This document shows positions 27,731 to 34,200 of a DNA stretch of 64,000 bases, in pieces (position 1 is the first letter of the stretch; each line of letters opens with the position of its first letter). Source of the stretch: an uncultured Prevotella sp. Lineage in GTDB: Bacteria; Bacteroidota; Bacteroidia; Bacteroidales; Bacteroidaceae. The notes below the pieces were generated by a model that was not told the DNA's origin, searched no databases, and saw only the letters and a program-made list of their open reading frames with translations. The translations under genes and the position numbers were made by a program. The DNA is taken from assembly GCA_900554695.1 (NCBI GenBank), contig USHV01000003.1, forward strand, positions 1 through 64,000, given 5' to 3'.

Positions 27731-27777
27731 TAAGCGGGATATTGTCTAAAGACAGTGTCCCGCTTATTCTATGTTTA
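27731..27777 (+). terminator. Strong rho-independent terminator
   Basis: A 16-bp stem, including G-U pairs, joins 27731-27746 with 27751-27766 around a TAAA loop and is followed by a T-rich tract. It lies 38 bp after the stop at 27692. Confidence 0.85.
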
Positions 27778-28109
27778 ACTGATAGATTGCGGTGCCTTCT
27801 CGTCCGCAGAATAAAACTTATCTGATATAAATCTCCACTTTTCAAACCGCCATTTAACCACAATAATAAACGTCTTACGTTTAATAACCATATACCCACC
27901 CCACGCAAAAACGCAGTCCGCAGCTTTTTTCTTTTGCCCAAGGCACACATGTTCATGGACAGCGGAGAGCATAAATATAATTTTAAAATTTTTATACTTA
28001 TTATCTTTTATTCTGATATTTATACATACTTTTGCATCATATATACAATTAAAAAAAGCATACGCACATCGTATCATAGAAAAAACATAGAACACAACAG
28101 ACTTTTATT
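27778..28109. other. Intergenic region with a -7 box
   Basis: AT-rich leader region. TACTTTTG at 28027-28034 fits the -7 consensus for the beta-barrel gene at 28110. The open frames on the minus strand here have no recognisable features. Confidence 0.55.
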
Positions 28110-28895
28110 ATGAAAAAAAGTACCGGAAAATATACCCCAGCACTTATTCTTTATTTATTAATGGCCGGAACAGCCGTTCATGCTGAGACTCAGACCGGAA
28201 CGTCGGCGATGCCACGTGGCACAGAAGAAGGCACGGAGTTATGCGGACAATCCATACCCGCCACCACACCAGGAGTGGCAGAAAACGCCGCCGCTTACAC
28301 CTTAAACCGCTACACTCAGCCCGGACTGTCGCCCTCGCCGCAGCTTTACGGTGAGAACATGATATCTGCTGAGCCCGAATATCAGCACCACACCATTTAT
28401 GCAAACCTAAACTACGGACGCATCATAAGCACGGTTTACATGGTCGAAGGTGCCTCGGGCAATCCCAAGAACGGATTTTCATGGCAGCTGGGTTACGAAT
28501 GGACGGCCAAGGCAGGAATCGGAGCAGGACTCATGTATAACGGTTTCAAGTCGTCGTTCTACATGTACGACATTAAATGCAACGTGAACCTGACGTACAT
28601 CGCGCCGCAGATTGTCTATAAAAAATACTACGACACATGGGCTTTCGAGGCAAAGGCAGGAGTAGGATATTTCAATTATAAAGAATCGGCAACAGGTGTG
28701 TCGGGCTCGATGTCGGGCCTGGGATACAATCTGCATTTGGGTATCGAATATCTGGTGGCCGAACATGTGGGCATCGGCGCGTCGATAGGATACATCGAAG
28801 GTTCGCTGCCCGAACAGAGAGAAGCCACCGAGCACAACAAACGCACGGGAATGTCAACGCTCAACATAGGTGCCGGCGTAAGATTCCACTTCTGA
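28110..28895 (+). CDS. Outer-membrane beta-barrel protein
   Basis: A 261-residue protein with a signal peptide (residues 1-25, ending VHA) and a low-complexity Thr/Ala/Pro-rich linker up to about residue 90. The rest is a small beta-barrel: alternating strands such as HTIYANLNYGRIISTVYMV, GFSWQLGYEWTAKAGIGAG and YNLHLGIEYLVAEHVGIGAS, ending in the aromatic C-terminal strand STLNIGAGVRFHF required for insertion by BAM. The function is unknown. It is followed 66 bp later by a small membrane protein gene. Confidence 0.8.
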   Translation: MKKSTGKYTPALILYLLMAGTAVHAETQTGTSAMPRGTEEGTELCGQSIPATTPGVAENAAAYTLNRYTQPGLSPSPQLYGENMISAEPEYQHHTIYANLNYGRIISTVYMVEGASGNPKNGFSWQLGYEWTAKAGIGAGLMYNGFKSSFYMYDIKCNVNLTYIAPQIVYKKYYDTWAFEAKAGVGYFNYKESATGVSGSMSGLGYNLHLGIEYLVAEHVGIGASIGYIEGSLPEQREATEHNKRTGMSTLNIGAGVRFHF

Positions 28896-28961
28896 TTGCG
28901 CACCTAAGACACGCACGTGCGGCATTTATCGGCACACTTATCCACAAATTCATAAACAAAA

Positions 28962-29375
28962 ATGTTAGGAACATTTATTTTCATAGAATTCATAATAATT
29001 TTTGTCTTCATTGCCGTTATCGTGATGCAGATAATCCTGTTTTTCAAGATATGGAAAATGACCGACGATGTGGCCGAACTGAAGAATTTCCTGTTAATGA
29101 GATTCTCAAAACACGGCCGGACAAACGCGGCATCAGCATCCACAAGATACAGACTGGCGACATACAAGCCCAAAAACCTGAAAGTGATTGTCATGGAGAA
29201 GGAGGGCGAACACGTGTATAAATGCATGTCGGTTGACGGAAAGAGCCTTTACTACTTCAACGAGGAGAACCTGCAATATGAGGATAACGGCGACAATGAA
29301 TCAGCGCCGAAAACTGAAAACAACAGCAACGTGAAGACACCGTCTGACGACAACGCAAACGAACCGCAGCCCTGA
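28962..29375 (+). CDS. Small membrane protein with cytoplasmic tail, unknown
   Basis: A 137-residue protein with one long N-terminal membrane segment (IFIEFIIIFVFIAVIVMQII, residues 5-24). A basic region and a compact domain follow (LKVIVMEKEGEHVYKCMSVD), then an acidic Asn/Asp/Pro-rich tail. No domain was recognised. It is the last gene before the candidate replication origin and is closed by a terminator at 29456. Confidence 0.65.
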   Translation: MLGTFIFIEFIIIFVFIAVIVMQIILFFKIWKMTDDVAELKNFLLMRFSKHGRTNAASASTRYRLATYKPKNLKVIVMEKEGEHVYKCMSVDGKSLYYFNEENLQYEDNGDNESAPKTENNSNVKTPSDDNANEPQP

Positions 29376-29455
29376 TGCTTGCGTTAACATAACAAGAATA
29401 AAGACCGAAAAAACATTTCCACGCTCACTGTTTAATAATTGTGGAAAAACAGAAA

Positions 29456-29493
29456 AAAGGGATTGGCCCAACAGCCACATCCCTTTATTTTTT
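29456..29493 (+). terminator. Terminator before the candidate origin
   Basis: AAAGGGAT (29456-29463) pairs with ATCCCTTT (29479-29486), with an additional TGG/CCA pair in the loop, followed by TATTTTTTAG. Confidence 0.75.
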
Positions 29494-30817
29494 AGTTATG
29501 ACGCCCTCACGCTTCCGCATAACGCTTTCACGCCATATATGAAGCTTCATTACCCTTCATCCTTAAAACCAGATCACATGATGATTTCCGTCCCATCCAC
29601 GCAATAATCCAAACGTAACGGCAGTTCAGTCTGTCTGATACCGATTTCTCATTCCGCACCTATCCATAACGTAACAGCCGCCCCACACTCTGATAATGCG
29701 GCATACTGCCAGCCATACAATACAACATTATTCCCCGTAACAATAACTATCCGTTCTTATCATACAGCCCGCCGATCCCCATACACATACTAACAACTTT
29801 ATCAACACCTGAAGAATAAAAGTTAAACATACCAGTATCTTGCCGTAACAATGTTTTCCCGCACCATATATATTCTTGATTTACAACATATTATACAAGT
29901 ATTCCAAACCTTTTATAAACATATAAAATAAAAACGTTTTCATTTATTCCAAATAGGTTATCAACACTTTTCCCATTATGAGAAAACGCCATATTTTATC
30001 CCTTTTCCACGGTCTGCCGTATCCTTTTCCCCAGCCTTTCCGACAGTAAACCGCCGTACTTCATCCCCATATAATCCATAAATGGCCTGAAAACGCCCTA
30101 AATACGCCTTTAAAAGCACATATAATGCACCCGGAAAGCATAATCCACATATATGAAAAGCAAGCGCAACATATATAAAAAGCACGACAAGCACATTCCC
30201 AACCCATAAATAACACATTCCGATGACCGCAGAACCCCATAACGATAATCCTCCGATTCTCCACAAAACACCCCTTCAACCATGTTAAAAACCGTCGAAA
30301 AACCCTAAACGACACCTTTCCACCCATACTTAAACAATAACTGTATAAAACCCGTTGAAAAGTGTTGATAACCACGTGGAAAACCATACTAATAACTCCG
30401 GGGATATCAACAGCCAAAACCACAGCCACTTTTATTTGTGGATATTCACATAGTTATTAAAATTTTTTCCGCAAGTTTTCCATAATTATTTAGCAGAAAA
30501 TTTTATAAACTTATTAACTTTGCACAATGTAACACACTTTGTTGATAAACGCCATATATGGCTGAAAGTCAGCAAATACTTATTAAGAAAAGCCGTTGAT
30601 AATGCGTGGCTCTAATGTTGATATCAAAATATGCAAGTAAAACACTGAAAAGTTCTGAACATATAAACGGCATATCATCATAATCATATTTTTTATTTTT
30701 AAAATAAGAAATAAATATATAATGATATATGATTGTGGAGAATGAGGGATAACATGAGCCGGAAGGATAACGTGCTGAAGCAAAGGTAACAATGTAAATA
30801 GGTAAAACTAAATATTT
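29494..30817. other. Candidate chromosomal replication origin (oriC)
   Basis: A gene-free stretch of 1.3 kb. Exact TTATCAACA occurs at 29799-29807 and 29958-29966 on the plus strand and as the reverse complement at 30363-30371 and 30540-30548, i.e. two boxes facing inward from each side. Near-matches to the DnaA box TTATCCACA include TAATCCACA at 30141 and TGTGGATAT at 30437; a perfect TTATCCACA lies at 28938-28946. An AT-rich tract with TTATTAA repeats spans about 30453-30530 and could be the unwinding element. By eye, plus-strand G/C counts are 29/76 for 29521-29760 and 51/31 for 30541-30817, so the skew changes sign here, as at an origin. Minus-strand open frames inside this stretch are composition artefacts. 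Confidence 0.65.
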
Positions 30818-31807
30818 ATGGTGAAAAACGAATGGATTGAAAAAGGCTATGCCGACGAACCGGTGGAGGAAGGCATTGACCTGAAAAAAGAAATAAGACG
30901 ACTGTGCAAGGAGAAGAACGCCGTGCTGCTCGCCCATTATTACACTCCGGGCGAGGTGCAGGAGTGTGCCGACTTCATAGGCGACTCGCTCGCACTGGCA
31001 CGTCAGGCTGCCAAGACCGACGCCGACATAATAGTAATGTGCGGCGTGCACTTCATGGCTGAGACCTGCAAACTGCTCAGTCCGGAGAAGAAAGTGCTCA
31101 CGCCCGACCTTAATGCCGGATGCTCGCTGGCCGACTCTTGCAAGGCCGAAGACCTGAAGAAGTTCAAGGAGGAGCACCCGGGCTACAAGGTGGTGAGCTA
31201 TGTCAACACCACCGCTGCCGTGAAAGCGCTGACCGATGTGGTGGTGACGAGCGGCAACGCAAAGAAGGTTGTGGACTCGTTTCCGAAGGATGAGAAACTC
31301 ATATTCGGTCCCGACTACAATCTCGGATCGTACATCAACTCTGTCACCGGACGCGACATGCTGCTCTGGAACGGCGGATGCCACGTGCACGAGAAGTTCT
31401 CGGTGGCCGAGATAGTGAAGCTCAAGAAGGAGCATCCGGGCGCTGTCGTGATGGCGCACCTGGAGTGCAAGGGTCCTGTACTGGCCATAGCCGACGTGAA
31501 GGGCTCAACGGCCGTGATGCTGAAATACGCAATGGAGCACGACGACAAGGAGTACATAGTAGCCACGGAGGCAGGCATACTGCACGAGTTGCAGCGCAGC
31601 TGTCCTGACAAGAAGTTCTATCCCGTTCCGCCGGAAGTGAGCGAGGGCTCCGTGGGATGCTCGTGCAACGAGTGCGAGTTCATGAAGCTGAACACCCTGC
31701 GCAAGATATACAACACTCTGAAATATGAGTGGCCGGAGGTGAATGTAGATGCCGACATAGCGCGCGAGGCCGTTAAGCCGATAGAGCGCATGCTGGAGTT
31801 GAGCTGA
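30818..31807 (+). CDS. nadA: Quinolinate synthase NadA
   Basis: A 329-residue cytoplasmic enzyme that condenses iminoaspartate with dihydroxyacetone phosphate to quinolinate in NAD synthesis, using a [4Fe-4S] cluster. The three expected cluster cysteines are visible: C75 in MCGVHFMAE, C188 in WNGGCHVHEK, and one of C281/C283/C286 in GCSCNECEFMKLNT. The substrate-binding AHYYTPGEVQ near the N-terminus is also present. Length and motifs are typical. The usual partners nadB and nadC are not adjacent here. It is the first gene on the right side of the candidate origin, transcribed away from it. Confidence 0.96.
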   Translation: MVKNEWIEKGYADEPVEEGIDLKKEIRRLCKEKNAVLLAHYYTPGEVQECADFIGDSLALARQAAKTDADIIVMCGVHFMAETCKLLSPEKKVLTPDLNAGCSLADSCKAEDLKKFKEEHPGYKVVSYVNTTAAVKALTDVVVTSGNAKKVVDSFPKDEKLIFGPDYNLGSYINSVTGRDMLLWNGGCHVHEKFSVAEIVKLKKEHPGAVVMAHLECKGPVLAIADVKGSTAVMLKYAMEHDDKEYIVATEAGILHELQRSCPDKKFYPVPPEVSEGSVGCSCNECEFMKLNTLRKIYNTLKYEWPEVNVDADIAREAVKPIERMLELS

Positions 31808-31819
31808 AAATAAATATGG

Positions 31820-31886
31820 TCGTACGTATGGTTTTTCCATTTATATATAGTTATTTTATGGTGGATAAATTATACGTACGATTTTA
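31820..31886 (+). terminator. Long composite hairpin after nadA
   Basis: TCGTACGTAT (31820-31829) pairs with ATACGTACGA (31872-31881); the 42-nt loop contains a further CCAT/ATGG pair. Followed by TTTTATAAC. Probably the nadA terminator; the large loop makes it less certain. Confidence 0.55.
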
Positions 31887-32057
31887 TAACCTTTTGAATA
31901 TAATATTCTTATACCATTTAAGAGCACTTCAAGTAAGCTGCATTTATTGAAACGCTTTTTCAAGCAAAATGGTATTATCTTCAATTCTGTGCGGAATAGG
32001 TGTTTTGCAGGTAAAAATTCACCATCGGTCTTGGCCGTGTATTTATTATTGAATAAC

Positions 32058-32240
32058 ATGACAAAAGATTTTTTGAAACCGTTTACTAAAGATCCGTTTC
32101 TCTTGCTTCTGATGATACTGACAGGCATCGTGATAATAGGAATAGCGTATTATTGTGAATCCATATTGCTTATAGTGTTGCTTTCTCTGTCTGTATTCAT
32201 TGCGTCAGTTCTTATTTATTGTTTTTGCAAAAAACAGTAG
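32058..32240 (+). CDS. Small two-helix membrane protein
   Basis: A 60-residue protein from ATG 32058 (MTKDFLKPFTKDPFLLLLMI) with two hydrophobic helices separated by YYCES and a short basic tail ending CFCKKQ. The same frame can be extended upstream to a TTG at 31947, but the extension looks non-coding. No homologue recognised. A hairpin with a T-run follows at 32331. Modest confidence that it is expressed. Confidence 0.45.
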   Translation: MTKDFLKPFTKDPFLLLLMILTGIVIIGIAYYCESILLIVLLSLSVFIASVLIYCFCKKQ

Positions 32241-32330
32241 TTGTAAGAATTGTCATAAGAAGAAATAATTGAAAACAATATGGAATAACAAATTTAAAGT
32301 ATAGAATAATACATTTAATATGTCATCAAT

Positions 32331-32361
32331 GCTTCTTCGATTTTACGGGGAAGCTTTTTTT
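32331..32361 (+). terminator. Rho-independent terminator
   Basis: GCTTCTTCG (32331-32339) pairs with CGGGGAAGC (32346-32354), including G-U pairs, followed by seven Ts. Confidence 0.75.
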
Positions 32362-32371
32362 GTGTTGTAAT

Positions 32372-32483
32372 AAAGGCTATTTTGAGTGCTAAAATAGCCT
32401 GTTTTGGGTGGTGAAATAGTCTATTTCGCAAGCTAATAAAGCCCGTTCTGTAAGATGAAATGGTATTTTTTGCAAGCTGTATG
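32372..32483 (+). repeat. Diverged 22-23-bp-periodic repeat array
   Basis: Four to five units of the type GAAATRGnCYATTTYGCAAG, e.g. TGAAATAGTCTATTTCGCAAG and GAAATGGTATTTTTTGCAAG. They are recognisably related to the arrays inside 13333-13445 and 51139-51255, but the flanking element and the terminal hairpin are absent. Confidence 0.6.
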
Positions 32484-32629
32484 TCAAGAAAAGGCGGATT
32501 GAAAGAGAATTTACAGCGTTCGGAAACTGTTGTCGGGAGTTTTTGACGGCAAAAAAGCAGAAATGGGGACTGGCGGAAGTAGGATATTCAAAAAAATTCG
32601 GTCATTTAACAATATTTAGTTGCGAATAA

Positions 32630-32661
32630 TTTGCAGATGCGAAATTTTCGCATTAAATTTG
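32630..32661 (+). promoter_or_regulatory. Promoter with palindromic operator before the Fur-family gene
   Basis: TTTG (32630-32633), a 20-bp spacer and TAAATTTG (32654-32661) form a consensus promoter. Between them lies the near-perfect palindrome TGCGAAATTTTCGCA (32638-32652), with related half-sites TTGCGAAT on both sides. A repressor bound there would block RNA polymerase; autoregulation by the downstream Fur-family protein is the simplest inference. Confidence 0.65.
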
Positions 32662-32681
32662 CGAATGAAAACAAATAAGTG

Positions 32682-33092
32682 ATGGAAACAATAGAAAATA
32701 TAAAGCAGGCAGGACTGAGAATGACACCGCAGCGCAAGACTGTTTATGAAGCGATGATGGAGCTGCGTCATGCGGGCATAGACGAGATAATAAAGAAAGT
32801 GCAATCGATGGACAGCGAGATGACGGTTTCGACAATATATCGTATACTCGACTCTTTCTGTGCGGCCAACCTGCTGTCGCTCGTATTCAATCCTGACATA
32901 GGCAAGAGCTATTATGACATCACGGTGAAGGAACACCACCATGTGTTCAAGGGCCAGAAGATAATGGACTATATGGACGACGGACTGACGGCTCTTATAA
33001 GACAGTATCTGAAAGAAAAAAATTTCGCACCAGAAGATATCGAAAAGGTACAGGTGCAGATAATAATGAATGAATCAAAATCTAACCCCTAA
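32682..33092 (+). CDS. Fur family transcriptional regulator
   Basis: A 136-residue winged-helix regulator. The N-terminal DNA-binding part contains GLRMTPQRKTVYEAM and the recognition region EMTVSTIYRILDSF. The C-terminal dimerisation part contains the metal-site-like KEHHHVFKG. The two CxxC motifs that bind structural zinc in classical Fur or Zur are missing. The ATG at 32682 is preferred over an in-frame GTG one codon upstream. It lies 12 bp before a QueD-like gene, so the two are almost certainly cotranscribed. The effector metal or peroxide sensitivity cannot be read from the sequence. Confidence 0.9.
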   Translation: METIENIKQAGLRMTPQRKTVYEAMMELRHAGIDEIIKKVQSMDSEMTVSTIYRILDSFCAANLLSLVFNPDIGKSYYDITVKEHHHVFKGQKIMDYMDDGLTALIRQYLKEKNFAPEDIEKVQVQIIMNESKSNP

Positions 33093-33104
33093 AATTTAAA
33101 AGAA

Positions 33105-33671
33105 ATGAGAAGTATCACAACATTTGATTTGCAGTACGCACATAGATTTTATGGCTTCCAGGGCGAAGCGCAGTATCTTCACGGTCATACAGGAACTCTG
33201 ACCATCGAAGTGGAGGACACAGTGGAGAAAGGTGTCAACATGGTTTATCCGTGCAACGAGATACAGAAGGTGGCATGGGACGTGCTGAAGAATTTCGACC
33301 ATTCGCTGATACTCCGCGAGGACGATCCGCTGTTGCCGGCAGTGCTCGACGTGTACGAGAAGCAGGGCATACGCAACGGTCATCCGCAGAACAAGATGAA
33401 GGGCGAGGCCTTCAAGACAGAGTTGGCTACGGCTTATCCGGATGCACGTCTGGTGGTTACTAAGGAGACTATGACCGTCGAGGGCATGATAAAGATTGTC
33501 TACGATCTGCTCAAAGACAAGCTGAACATAGCCAAGATAACATTCACGAGCGGAGTAAATGCAGGTTCGGCCGAGTTCGATACGAAGAACAACATCGACC
33601 GCTGTCCTCTCTGTGGCGTTGCCCTCAACGAAGAAGGTGTTTGCCCGAAGTGTGGCTACAGAAAGAATTGA
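33105..33671 (+). CDS. QueD/6-pyruvoyl-tetrahydropterin synthase-like protein with zinc ribbon
   Basis: A 188-residue protein of the tunnelling T-fold PTPS/QueD family. The zinc-binding histidines H13 (YAHRF) and H26/H28 (LHGH) are present, as are the Asp-His pair (FDHS, D65-H66) and a Glu-containing pterin-site segment (KETMTVEGM). The catalytic Cys of the canonical CxxxHGH motif is absent (A22 at that position, E21 next to it). The last 25 residues add a C4 zinc ribbon (C167, C170, C180, C183; CPLCGVALNEEGVCPKC) not found in standard QueD (~120 residues). Canonical QueD makes 6-carboxytetrahydropterin for queuosine; here the reaction may differ. Cotranscribed with a Fur-family regulator. 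Confidence 0.8.
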   Translation: MRSITTFDLQYAHRFYGFQGEAQYLHGHTGTLTIEVEDTVEKGVNMVYPCNEIQKVAWDVLKNFDHSLILREDDPLLPAVLDVYEKQGIRNGHPQNKMKGEAFKTELATAYPDARLVVTKETMTVEGMIKIVYDLLKDKLNIAKITFTSGVNAGSAEFDTKNNIDRCPLCGVALNEEGVCPKCGYRKN

Positions 33672-33732
33672 TGCGCGTATTATGAAACAGTGGCGGTAAA
33701 GCCGCTGACCGCAGAAGTATGATTGAAGAACG

Positions 33733-33769
33733 GACGGAAAGTTGCAGGATGGCTTTCCGTCTGTTTTTT
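33733..33769 (+). terminator. Rho-independent terminator
   Basis: GACGGAAAG (33733-33741) pairs with CTTTCCGTC (33753-33761), followed by TGTTTTTTG. Ends the Fur/QueD-like operon. Confidence 0.85.
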
Positions 33770-33827
33770 GTTTGTATATAATAAATGTGGATGATGTGGA
33801 AAATATTTAAAAACTTGGTTTTCCTTA

Positions 33828-34034
33828 TTGCTTTTGCACTCACCTTTCGCTATCTTTGCATAAGATAGGATTCGGTTCGGCAAAGCCAAATCCGGAAAAC
33901 AAATGTTTTTCCTCTTGGTCTCTGCGCTCACCTTTCACTATCTTTGCATAAGATAGGATTCGGTTCGGCAAAGTCAAATCCGGAAAACAAATGTTTTTCC
34001 TCTTGGTCTCTGCGCTCACCTTTCACTATCTTTG
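33828..34034 (+). promoter_or_regulatory. Three tandem promoter modules upstream of the GH92 gene
   Basis: The -7 box TATCTTTG occurs at 33851-33858, 33939-33946 and 34027-34034, exactly 88 bp apart. Each has a TTG 20-21 bp upstream (33828, 33915, 34003) and the shared spacer GCGCTCACCTTTCAC. In the first two copies CTATCTT...AAGATAG forms an inverted repeat over the -7 box (33850-33868). The copies are almost identical over the full 88 bp. Orientation and position fit the GH92 gene starting at 34201, with a leader of at least 160 nt. Confidence 0.8.
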
Positions 34035-34200
34035 CAAAATATACGGATGATGTCATACTTGTGAGAGTATGGCTGATTGCTTCCTGAATCTGTTAATAAA
34101 CTACCTGATTTCTCATAAAAGTAACATCAGAAGGTGTTTTACTTATATAGATGACTGTATTGTTTCAAAGGATTATCCATCATCAAAATAATTCACGATC

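Noticed and set aside
29976..30429. Overlapping minus-strand open frames of 96 and 122 codons in the candidate origin
   Set aside because: They consist of long runs of hydrophobic and aromatic residues expected from C-rich, A-rich DNA read on the other strand. They overlap each other, have no domain, and sit in a region with origin features.
33828..34034. Possible CRISPR array (three 88-bp repeats)
   Set aside because: The units are contiguous and nearly identical over the whole 88 bp, so there are no unique spacers. No cas genes are nearby.
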